A stretch of 18,896 nt of DNA. Source: an archaeon (lineage in GTDB: Archaea; Nanobdellota; Nanobdellia; Pacearchaeales; GW2011-AR1). The notes beneath the pieces were generated by a model. It did not search any database. It saw only the letters and a program-made list of their open reading frames with translations, and had not been told where the DNA came from. Made by a program: the position numbers and the translations under genes. Shown here one piece after another: positions 1-5,446 of the stretch. The stretch lies in contig JAUVHP010000011.1 in the NCBI GenBank assembly GCA_030593225.1, positions 1-18,896 of the forward strand, given 5' to 3'. The first letter of the stretch is position 1. Each line of letters starts with the position of its first letter.

Positions 1-1
1 A

Positions 2-172
2 GCAGTTATTTCTGGAAATGGGGATGAGGGTTTTTTTATGAAGTTCAAAAAGAGTTTGGCAAATGTTTTGACAGGAGCAGATTTGGGAGCGATAACTATT
101 ATTGGACCTGCGACAATTGTGAAAGATATTAAAAGAAATCCTAAGAAGATAGAGCTGTTGTTGAATAAATAA
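2..172 (+). CDS. Probable OapB/DUF2073 protein, C-terminal end only (5' end outside window)
   Basis: The frame is open from the first bases and ends at TAA 170-172, leaving about 56 residues. The visible tail reads ...LTGADLGAITIIGPATIVKD followed by IKRNPKKIELLLNK. I suspect the archaeal DUF2073/OapB family because of the 'ITIIGPA..VK-IK..P.KI' style of tail and because an OapC (DUF2072) Zn-ribbon gene lies downstream at 2657. In many archaea an Era-like GTPase, DUF2073 and DUF2072 genes form one cluster (oapABC, origin-associated). This is recalled family knowledge, not a search result. The last 12 codons and stop are duplicated, with only synonymous differences, at 2541-2574, just upstream of oapC. 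The gene end therefore looks like a junction of inserted DNA. Confidence 0.5.
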   Translation, partial: AVISGNGDEGFFMKFKKSLANVLTGADLGAITIIGPATIVKDIKRNPKKIELLLNK

Positions 173-174
173 TT
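132..174 (+). repeat. Left copy of 43-bp direct repeat (3' end of oapB-like gene)
   Basis: Bases 132-174 match 2535-2577 at 38 of 43 positions by eye. All five differences fall at synonymous positions of the oapB-like frame (AAG/AAA, ATA/ATT, CTG/TTG, AAA/AAG and stop TAA/TGA). This copy is joined to the body of the gene. It behaves like one end (att-like) of the 2.4-kb module between the repeats. Confidence 0.85.
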
Positions 175-235
175 TTAAAATTTTTGTAAATTTTATTTAG
201 GAAATAATTAAAAATGAAAAAGGATTAAAACAATT

Positions 236-943
236 ATGCCTAAAAAAATAGATTTGAATTTAATAACAAACCAACTTAGAGATGATAAAATCCATAAGTA
301 TAATCTTAATTTGGGAGAACTTTGCACGTTAAAAAATTTTCAGGAGTATCCTGGTGTTCTTTCACCAAATTTAATTACCGCAAGATTTTTGGCAAATTAT
401 CTTTTTTCTAATAATGCACTTTATCTAAATAAAATTGTAATAGATATGGGTTGTGGTTCAGGAATTCAAGGAATAACAGCAGTATTGAATGGTGCAAAAA
501 AAGTTATCTTTTCTGATATATCAGAATTAGCAGTAAGGAATACAATTGCTAATATAAAACAATATGGATTATCACAAAAAACAAAAGTTTTCCATGGAAA
601 TTTATTTGAAAAGATCAAAACTAAAGTAGATGTAATAATATTTAATCATCCCTTTTTTGAAGACAAACTTATAGAAGGAACAATCTCAAAATCTTTAGCT
701 GATTCAAAAGGTGGATTAATTAATATATTTTTAGAAGATGCAAAAAAATATCTAAGAAAAAATGGAAGAATAATAATGCCTTATGACTCTTGTGCTGGGA
801 AAAAGAACTGCCCAAAAGTTCAAGGTGAAAAGCACGGCTATGAAGTAAATTTAAGATTTAAGCACAAGGTTGATTCTATTGTAAAAAAAGGTGCTTTTTC
901 TTATAATCTAATTTATGAGTTAAAAATAAAAAATAAAAAATAA
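236..943 (+). CDS. Class I SAM-dependent methyltransferase (MTS/HemK-like)
   Basis: A 235-residue Rossmann-fold methyltransferase. The SAM-binding motif I is VIDMGCGSGIQGI (about residues 68-80), followed by an acidic loop with D94 (FSDIS). A motif IV-like N-H-P-F lies at 137-140. Motif IV is usually NPPF/NPPY in N6-adenine, glutamine and guanine-N2 enzymes of the HemK/RsmC/MTS group, and here H replaces the first P. The substrate cannot be told from sequence: it could be protein, RNA or a small molecule. The gene lies inside the module bounded by the 43-bp repeats and converges with the next gene (7 bases between stops). A weak AGGA lies about 12 bases before the ATG. Its Ile/Leu codon choice (ATA, CTT, CTA) looks different from ndk, adk and oapC nearby, consistent with transfer. 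Confidence 0.8.
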   Translation: MPKKIDLNLITNQLRDDKIHKYNLNLGELCTLKNFQEYPGVLSPNLITARFLANYLFSNNALYLNKIVIDMGCGSGIQGITAVLNGAKKVIFSDISELAVRNTIANIKQYGLSQKTKVFHGNLFEKIKTKVDVIIFNHPFFEDKLIEGTISKSLADSKGGLINIFLEDAKKYLRKNGRIIMPYDSCAGKKNCPKVQGEKHGYEVNLRFKHKVDSIVKKGAFSYNLIYELKIKNKK

Positions 944-950
944 AATTTAT

Positions 951-1502
951 TTATTTGTGTGATGCTAGAAATTGTTTCAATCCTTCTTCAAGTACTTCTC
1001 TTGAAACATTCTGGTCCTTGAAGTCTATTCCTTGCCGAACGAAAGCAATATCTCCTTTCTCGCTAATTCTAATTTGATATTTTTGAGAATCTTCATAGCG
1101 AAATAGAATTTCATTTAGTCCAGATTTCGATTTAAGAATTTCAGTAGAAGGATATCTTTTTATAATTTTTTCTGCATCTTTGAGATTAAATTGATATAGT
1201 TTAGATGCGGTATTATTAATCCTATCTGCATAAATGTTTTCTCCAAACAAGTTTGAAGCAACTTTTCCGTTTTTATCAAAGACTTTAAGTCGCTTATTGC
1301 AAACTTCCTCGCAAAATTCTCCCATAGGTCTTTTCATATTAAACCATGGTTCAACTTCATATGACCAAATTAAACTATGTTCAACTCCAAGCAATCTTTC
1401 AAAAGCATAAGAGGTGTCATTTCCTTTTTTGGTAGCTTTGCTATAGATACATTCTATGTCTTTTTCAAGCATTTCTAAAAACTTACTTCTTGCCATTTTC
1501 AT
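951..1502 (-). CDS. Conserved-looking hypothetical protein, 183 aa
   Basis: I do not recognise this protein. It is soluble, mixed alpha/beta and charged, with no signal peptide, membrane segment or metal-binding cysteine pattern. The N-terminal half is helical, with a W-rich patch (SLIWSYEVEPWFNM, about residues 43-56). The C-terminal half has beta-like stretches (LNEILFRYEDSQKYQIRIS, GDIAFVRQGID). Either ATG, at 1502 or 1496 (MKMARS...), could be the start; a GGG-containing purine tract lies just upstream. It is transcribed divergently from the Lrp-type regulator at 1633 across a 130-bp intergenic region, so that regulator may control it. It lies within the repeat-bounded module. Confidence 0.6.
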   Translation of the reverse strand: MKMARSKFLEMLEKDIECIYSKATKKGNDTSYAFERLLGVEHSLIWSYEVEPWFNMKRPMGEFCEEVCNKRLKVFDKNGKVASNLFGENIYADRINNTASKLYQFNLKDAEKIIKRYPSTEILKSKSGLNEILFRYEDSQKYQIRISEKGDIAFVRQGIDFKDQNVSREVLEEGLKQFLASHK

Positions 1503-1570
1503 TTACCCTTTCATCAATATTATGATTACTTAGTTATTATGTAGTGGTAATATCAATATATAAAATCTTC

Positions 1571-1586
1571 TGCATAAAATAATGCA
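1571..1586. promoter_or_regulatory. Inverted repeat, possible operator of the Lrp-type regulator
   Basis: TGCAT-N6-ATGCA (TGCATAAAATAATGCA) is a perfect inverted repeat with 5-bp arms. It lies about 20 bp upstream of the TATA box of the regulator gene and in the shared region with the divergent gene at 1502. A second element, ATCAATAT, occurs twice at 1513-1520 and 1552-1559. Lrp/AsnC regulators commonly bind such dyads and often autoregulate. Binding here is inference. Confidence 0.4.
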
Positions 1587-1603
1587 AATAACAAAACAAA
1601 TAC

Positions 1604-1611
1604 TTTAAATA
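1604..1611 (+). promoter_or_regulatory. TATA box for Lrp-type regulator (leaderless start)
   Basis: TTTAAATA is centred about 25 bases before the ATG at 1633. This is the spacing expected when transcription starts at the start codon, and it supports the ATG at 1633 over the TTG at 1621. Confidence 0.55.
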
Positions 1612-1632
1612 TTTAATGAATTGCATGAAATA

Positions 1633-2547
1633 ATGAAAATAGATATAAAAGATAAAAGAATACTTGGGGAACTTCTAGATAATTGCAGACAATCTAATAA
1701 AGAAATTGGGAAAAAGGTCAATCTTTCAAGAGAGGCTGTAGCTTCAAGAATTCGTCGCCTTGAGAAAGAAGGAATAATCAGATCTTATATCACTGAAACC
1801 AATTTTGCGAGAATTGGATTTACTTCTTATGCAATTCTTCTTAAAATCTCTGGAGGGATATCAAAAATAGAAAAATTAATTCAGCAAAATAGGGAAATAA
1901 TCTCTTTCCAAAAATCTCTTGGTAAATACAATATACTTCTTTCAATAAAAGCTAAAAATCCATTTGAACTAAATAATCAAATAAAGAAAATCAGACAAAC
2001 TCTTATTGATCAAATTCAGGATTTTCAAATTGTAATTTCAATCAAAAACTATGATTTTCAATCTTCTTTCTTTAAAGAACCTCTTTTAACAACAACAATC
2101 AAGGATGTATCAAATTCAATTATGCTCTCTGAAACAGAAAATAATATCTTAAAAGAACTTTCCCAGAATTCTAAAATTTCTCTAGTAGAATTGGCAACAA
2201 AAACAAACCTTTCTGCAGTCACAGTTGCACAAAAAATTAAACAACTAAAATCCAAGGATATACTAAAAATTTTCCGGATTCTAATTGACTATAAGAAATT
2301 AGAGCTTAATAGATATTCTCTTGCATTAAATATTAAATCAATTCAAGAGGAGAAATTCATAGAATTTTGTAAAAAGCATAAGCAGATAATAGATGTCTCG
2401 GAACTCTTAGGAAAATTTAATTTTACAACAGAAATTTTGGCAAAAGATAATGAAACCTTCCGCCAAGTTGTAGATCAAATTATAAAAAAATTTGAAGTTA
2501 AAGATTATGAATATCTAATATTACTAGAAGAAATAAAGAAATCCTAA
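1633..2547 (+). CDS. Tandem (duplicated) Lrp/AsnC-family transcriptional regulator
   Basis: The protein has 304 residues, about twice the usual 150 of Lrp/AsnC proteins, and consists of two Lrp-like halves. HTH1 spans about residues 7-50 (RILGELLDNCRQSNKEIGKK, then LSREAVASRIRRLEKEGII), followed by a RAM-like ligand/oligomer domain (about 55-147). HTH2 spans about 165-212 (ENNILKELSQNSKISLVELA, then LSAVTVAQKIKQLKSKDIL), followed by a second RAM-like domain (about 215-300). Such fused pseudo-dimers are known in archaea. A start at ATG 1633 gives the normal 'MKIDIKDKRIL' opening and fits the TATA spacing; an in-frame TTG lies at 1621. The stop codon (2545-2547) falls inside the right copy of the 43-bp repeat, so the C-terminus was set by the insertion junction. 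It probably regulates itself and the divergent gene. Confidence 0.85.
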   Translation: MKIDIKDKRILGELLDNCRQSNKEIGKKVNLSREAVASRIRRLEKEGIIRSYITETNFARIGFTSYAILLKISGGISKIEKLIQQNREIISFQKSLGKYNILLSIKAKNPFELNNQIKKIRQTLIDQIQDFQIVISIKNYDFQSSFFKEPLLTTTIKDVSNSIMLSETENNILKELSQNSKISLVELATKTNLSAVTVAQKIKQLKSKDILKIFRILIDYKKLELNRYSLALNIKSIQEEKFIEFCKKHKQIIDVSELLGKFNFTTEILAKDNETFRQVVDQIIKKFEVKDYEYLILLEEIKKS

Positions 2548-2577
2548 AAAGATTGAGTTGTTGTTGAATAAGTGATT
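2535..2577 (+). repeat. Right copy of 43-bp direct repeat (orphan 3' end of oapB-like gene)
   Basis: This copy matches 132-174. Read in the oapB frame it encodes R-N-P-K-K-I-E-L-L-L-N-K and TGA, but no gene body is attached. The preceding bases belong to the Lrp-type regulator in another frame. Because it sits just upstream of oapC it is probably the native gene end, displaced when the 2.4-kb module arrived. Confidence 0.85.
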
Positions 2578-2641
2578 CTTTTTTAGTTTAGAAAAGATTA
2601 AATAATCTGAAATTCTAATTATTTTATGTTAATAATTTTTC

Positions 2642-2648
2642 AGGAGGT
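2642..2648 (+). promoter_or_regulatory. Strong Shine-Dalgarno of oapC
   Basis: AGGAGGT lies 8 bases before ATG 2657. A full SD is unusual in this window, where many starts appear leaderless. It suggests oapC was an internal operon gene, consistent with an ancestral oapB-oapC arrangement. Confidence 0.7.
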
Positions 2649-2656
2649 AATATAAA

Positions 2657-3058
2657 ATGCCACACCAATGCACGAAGTGTTCTAATATTATTCCTATTGG
2701 TAGCAAGGAGTTATTAGAAGGATGTGCTAGTTGCGGTAGTCGGTTCTTTTTTTATATTCGGGATGAACAATTGGAAGATTTAAAAAATAAAGTAATTGAA
2801 ATTCCTGAAGAAGATAGATTGGCTATTGAAAAAGATATTCGTGAAATGGCTGGGATTACTGATGATGATTTGCCTGTTATTTTAGATATAGAATCTATTC
2901 GTGCTGTTGGTCCTGGAAAATATGAAATTGATGTAGTTAATTTGTTTAATAAAGAAAGACCTTTGATTTACAAAGTTTCAGAAGGAAAATATGTTATTGA
3001 TTTAGCGACGACTTTGAAAAGTAATTTGGATAGTTATAGCAATAAAATTGTTGATTAG
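2657..3058 (+). CDS. oapC: OapC/DUF2072 Zn-ribbon protein
   Basis: A 133-residue protein that opens with a zinc ribbon, C5-x2-C8 and C23-x2-C26 (CTKC...CASC). An acidic helical linker follows (about 35-65), then a C-terminal beta-rich part (ILDIESIRAVGPGKYEIDVV, about 75-94). This matches the archaeal Zn-ribbon family DUF2072 (OapC), usually encoded beside DUF2073 (OapB) and an Era-like GTPase and associated with replication origins in some archaea. The biochemical role is unknown. The start is fixed by a strong AGGAGGT. The putative partner oapB ends at 172, separated from oapC by the repeat-bounded module, whose right repeat lies about 80 bp upstream. Confidence 0.75.
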   Translation: MPHQCTKCSNIIPIGSKELLEGCASCGSRFFFYIRDEQLEDLKNKVIEIPEEDRLAIEKDIREMAGITDDDLPVILDIESIRAVGPGKYEIDVVNLFNKERPLIYKVSEGKYVIDLATTLKSNLDSYSNKIVD

Positions 3059-3149
3059 AATTGATTTTGTTTTCTTTTTCATTGACTCTGCGTTATTTCC
3101 TTCTTTACATAGGCGACTATGCTACAGAAGAAAATGCCTTGATTCAATG

Positions 3150-3243
3150 CACACCACCATAGGCGTACACCGTCTTGCTTTACTCCCGGTGCGAGAACCT
3201 GCAAGCAGGCCCCGAAACATTTTCTATAAAAATGTTTACTAGG
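3150..3243 (+). repeat. Dispersed hairpin element, copy A (long form with 41-bp extra segment)
   Basis: The left end 3150-3168 matches the other copies with one change (CCATAGGCGTAC for CCATTGGCGTAC). The right part 3210-3243 is identical over 34 nt to 3264-3297 of copy B. Between them, 3169-3209 is extra and has its own dyads, CACCG/CGGTG (3168-3172 with 3187-3191) and CCTGC-AA-GCAGG (3198-3209). Either a second palindromic element inserted here, or this is the full-length form and the 55-nt copies are internal deletions. Confidence 0.8.
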
Positions 3244-3245
3244 TT

Positions 3246-3300
3246 CACACCACCATTGGCGTACCCCGAAACATTTTCTATAAAAATGTTTACTAGGGGC
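3246..3300 (+). repeat. Dispersed hairpin element, copy B (55 nt, intergenic)
   Basis: It begins CACACCACCATTGGCGTACC, with its first 21 nt identical to copies C and D. The 3' part is a hairpin: CCCC (3264-3267) pairs with GGGG (3296-3299), and AAACATTTT (3269-3277) with AAAATGTTT (3283-3291). There is an unpaired G on the left and ACTA on the right. CA occurs at both ends. Confidence 0.9.
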
Positions 3301-3405
3301 ATAAATCTAAACAAAATTGGGAAGGGAAGAGAAATGAGAATGAATGATATGGAATGGAAGAGATTTAATTATGAAAAAATAGAATAATTTTTTTGTATAG
3401 AAGAA

Positions 3406-3413
3406 TTTTTAAA
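3406..3413 (+). promoter_or_regulatory. TATA box of ndk
   Basis: TTTTTAAA is centred about 26 bases before ATG 3435, which fits a leaderless transcript and supports that start over the upstream ATG at 3393. Confidence 0.5.
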
Positions 3414-3434
3414 TTGAAATTTTTTAGATTACAC

Positions 3435-4004
3435 ATGGTAAATAAAGAAAGGGCGCTTATTTTGTTTAAGCCTGATGCTGTACAGCGAGGAATTGTTGGA
3501 GAGATTCTTTCGCGATTTGAAAAAGTTGGTTTGAAAATTATTGCTTTGAAAATGCTTGATGCAAAGGAAGAGCAACTTGCTACACATTATTTTAAGGATG
3601 AGGAATGGTTGATTAAGAAAGGAGAAGGGATAAAGAAAAATAAAGGTTATCCTGAAGATTATGATTCTAAGAAAGCAGGACAAGAAATAGTTGATGGTTT
3701 GATTAAAGATTTGTTGCTTTGTCCGATTATTGCTATGGTGCTTGAAGGTCATAATGCTGTAAAAACTGTGAGAAGATTAGCAGGTTCTACTAATATTGAT
3801 GAGGCATCTCCTGGGACAATTAGAGGAGATTATTCACATGATACATATGATTTAGCAAATATTTCAAATCGTCCTATTATTACAATTATTCATGCTACTG
3901 ATGACCCTTCAGAATCTGAAAAAGAAATTTCAATTTGGTTTAATCCAAGTGAGATTTATTCTTATGAAAAAGCAGATGAGAGTGTTCATTATAGGAAATT
4001 TTAA
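3435..4004 (+). CDS. ndk: Nucleoside diphosphate kinase with an extra insertion
   Basis: It transfers the gamma phosphate from NTPs to NDPs through a phosphohistidine. The catalytic histidine is H153 in ITIIHATDDPSESEKEI. The nucleotide-site motif RRLAGSTNIDEASPGTIRGD spans 113-132, and the N-terminal strand is ERALILFKPDAVQRG. The length of 189 residues exceeds the usual 130-150. The extra sequence is mainly a lysine-rich insertion of about 35 residues (about 54-90, with WLIKKGEGIKKNKGYPEDYD) where bacterial enzymes have the short loop before the strand CPIIAMVLEG; there is also a longer C-terminal tail. It is followed by adk after 2 bases, so nucleotide phosphorylation genes form an operon. 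I chose ATG 3435 for the normal MVNKERALILFKP start and TATA spacing. Confidence 0.93.
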   Translation: MVNKERALILFKPDAVQRGIVGEILSRFEKVGLKIIALKMLDAKEEQLATHYFKDEEWLIKKGEGIKKNKGYPEDYDSKKAGQEIVDGLIKDLLLCPIIAMVLEGHNAVKTVRRLAGSTNIDEASPGTIRGDYSHDTYDLANISNRPIITIIHATDDPSESEKEISIWFNPSEIYSYEKADESVHYRKF

Positions 4005-4006
4005 AG

Positions 4007-4639
4007 ATGAGAAAAATATTTTTAGGTCCGCCTAATTCTGGAAAGGGAACTTATTCAAGTAGGATTGCTCCTATTCTTGGAATTCCCCATATTTCTACAG
4101 GAGATTTGTTTAGAGAAAATTTAAAGAATGAGACAGAGATTGGGATGAAGGTTAAAGAAATAATGGATGCTGGAGGATTAGTTTCTGATGATATTACAAT
4201 ACAAATAGTTAAAGATAGATTGTGTCAAGAAGATTGTAAAGATGGATTTATACTTGATGGGTTTCCTAGAACTCTTGGACAGGCAGAAGCATTGTTAGAA
4301 ATAACTGATTTAGATGCAGTTGTGAATATTGAAGTTCCAATGGAAGTTTTAATGGATAGAATGTCTGGAAGAATAACTTGTAAAGATTGTGGAAAAATTT
4401 ATCATGCAAGAAATTTTCCTCCGAAAAAAGAAGGTGTTTGTGATGTGTGTAATGGAGATGTTGTGAAAAGAGCAGAAGATAATGAAGAGACAATTAAAAC
4501 AAGATTAGAACTTTATAATAAAGAGACACAACCCTTAATTGATTTTTATAAAAATAAAGATTTGCTTTTTAATATTAATTCTACTGAATCTCCTGAAAAA
4601 GTTGTTCCTTTAATTCTTAGAACTTTGATGAAGAGATAG
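4007..4639 (+). CDS. adk: Adenylate kinase, long form with zinc LID
   Basis: It catalyses ATP + AMP = 2 ADP. The P-loop GPPNSGKGT is at residues 7-15, the AMP-binding HISTGDLFR at about 28-36, and the FILDGFPRT motif at 81-89. The LID domain carries a four-cysteine zinc site, C125-x2-C128 and C145-x2-C148. At 210 residues it is the normal long bacterial-type enzyme rather than the short classical archaeal AdkA. The gene starts 2 bases after ndk stops, so the two are almost certainly co-transcribed. No truncation or missing catalytic residue is seen. Confidence 0.95.
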   Translation: MRKIFLGPPNSGKGTYSSRIAPILGIPHISTGDLFRENLKNETEIGMKVKEIMDAGGLVSDDITIQIVKDRLCQEDCKDGFILDGFPRTLGQAEALLEITDLDAVVNIEVPMEVLMDRMSGRITCKDCGKIYHARNFPPKKEGVCDVCNGDVVKRAEDNEETIKTRLELYNKETQPLIDFYKNKDLLFNINSTESPEKVVPLILRTLMKR

Positions 4640-4661
4640 TTTTGAAATTTGAAAAGATAAG

Positions 4662-4670
4662 TTTATAAAT
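4662..4670 (+). promoter_or_regulatory. TATA box of the class III signal peptide gene
   Basis: TTTATAAAT is centred about 25 bases before ATG 4691, consistent with a leaderless start there. Confidence 0.55.
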
Positions 4671-4690
4671 TTTATTTTAATTAATTGTTT

Positions 4691-5446
4691 ATGAAAAGAC
4701 GTGGACACACCACCATTGGCGTACCCCGAAACATTTTTTGCAAAAATGCTTGCAAGGGGCAGTTAACTATTTTTATTATTGTTGGAATAATTTTAGTTGC
4801 TTCAGTGAGTTTATTTTTTATGTTGCGTGGAGGGATAACACAAGAATTCACAATTTCTGATTCTGGAGATGTTCAGTTTTTTGTAGAGAGTTGTATTGAT
4901 GAAGTTGGAACTGAAGTGGTTGAACGCGTTGGTGCTGGGGGAGGATATTATTTTGTTCCTGAAATGTCTGTTTCTGGTTTAGCAATTTATTCTTCTAAAG
5001 GTGAAAATTATATTCCAAGTAAAGAAAAAGTTGAGGAAGAAATTTCTTTATATGTTGCAGAGAATTTATTTTTTTGTGTAAATAATTTTGCTGATTTTAC
5101 TGATGTAATAATTGAGCAAGGAGATATTGAAGTAATTACAACAATTAAAAATGAAGAAGTTGTCTTTGATATTAATTATCCAATTAGAATTAGTAAGGGA
5201 GAGAGTGTTGATTTATTGAGAGATTTTGAAAATACTATTTTTGTTAGGTTAGGAATTATTTATGATTCTTTAGAGGAATTAATTAATTTAAATAAAGAGA
5301 GTATTTGTTTAACTTGTTTTTTGGAAAATGATTTAAAACTTGAGATAAATAATGTTGATGAAAATAATGTTATGTTTGTTATTAGGGATGAGGTGTTTAA
5401 ATTAAATGATGAAGTTTATGAATGGGCTTTTGCAATGGAGTATTAG
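4691..5446 (+). CDS. Exported protein with class III (pilin-like) signal peptide, carrying a repeat insertion in its leader
   Basis: A 251-residue protein of unknown function. Residues 24-47 (QLTIFIIVGIILVASVSLFF...) are a typical archaeal pilin-like membrane helix, cleaved after a basic-G site by a prepilin/archaellin peptidase. The remaining 200 residues are extracytoplasmic and include ESCIDEVGTEVVERVGAGGG and paired cysteines (C68, C129, two near 195). Related DPANN proteins, from memory, begin M-K-R-R-G-Q-L-T-I-F. Here 18 residues, HTTIGVPRNIFCKNACKG (6-23), separate MKRRG from QLTIF, and they are encoded exactly by hairpin-element copy C. The insertion ends in K-G, so a K-G|Q cleavage site is rebuilt and the mature protein should be unchanged. 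The next gene starts at the base after its stop, so the two form an operon. Confidence 0.75.
   Translation: MKRRGHTTIGVPRNIFCKNACKGQLTIFIIVGIILVASVSLFFMLRGGITQEFTISDSGDVQFFVESCIDEVGTEVVERVGAGGGYYFVPEMSVSGLAIYSSKGENYIPSKEKVEEEISLYVAENLFFCVNNFADFTDVIIEQGDIEVITTIKNEEVVFDINYPIRISKGESVDLLRDFENTIFVRLGIIYDSLEELINLNKESICLTCFLENDLKLEINNVDENNVMFVIRDEVFKLNDEVYEWAFAMEY
4706..4760 (+). repeat. Dispersed hairpin element, copy C (inside a signal peptide coding region)
   Basis: The first 28 nt or more match copy B. Hairpin: CCCC (4724-4727) with GGGG (4756-4759), and CATTTTT (4732-4738) with AAAAATG (4742-4748), extended by two pairs beyond one A-C mismatch. Removing 54 nt (4706-4759) restores the reading M-K-R-R-G-Q-L-T-I-F. 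CA occurs at both ends. It is read in a different frame from copy D. Confidence 0.9.

Larger units (their letters stand above)
3059..3434. other. Intergenic region carrying hairpin repeats, no gene seen
   Basis: This 376-bp gap between oapC and ndk contains short open frames without conserved features, which I treat as non-coding. Bases 3107-3122 hold a small dyad (CATAG-N4-CTATG). 3150-3243 and 3246-3300 hold two copies of the dispersed hairpin element described separately. This part is much more GC-rich than the surrounding DNA. Bases 3301-3405 are a purine-rich stretch without visible signals. 3406-3413 holds the ndk TATA box. Confidence 0.7.

Noticed and set aside
1621..1632. TTG start for the Lrp-type regulator
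   Set aside because: ATG 1633 gives the usual family N-terminus and better TATA spacing.
173..2540. Classical insertion sequence or transposon
   Set aside because: No transposase, no terminal inverted repeats seen; the flanking repeat is a gene end rather than a short target duplication.
3150..3300. Possible CRISPR-like array
   Set aside because: Only two units, no regular spacers and no cas genes; other copies are dispersed inside genes.
3048..3387. Two short overlapping open frames across the oapC-ndk gap
   Set aside because: They run through the hairpin repeats, have no conserved features, and are open only because the element lacks stops in two frames.
4724..4759. Archaeal bulge-helix-bulge intron in the element hairpin
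   Set aside because: The fold has 1-nt and 4-nt bulges on one side of a 4-bp stem, not two 3-nt bulges around a 4-bp helix, and the frame is open without splicing. RNA-seq would settle it.
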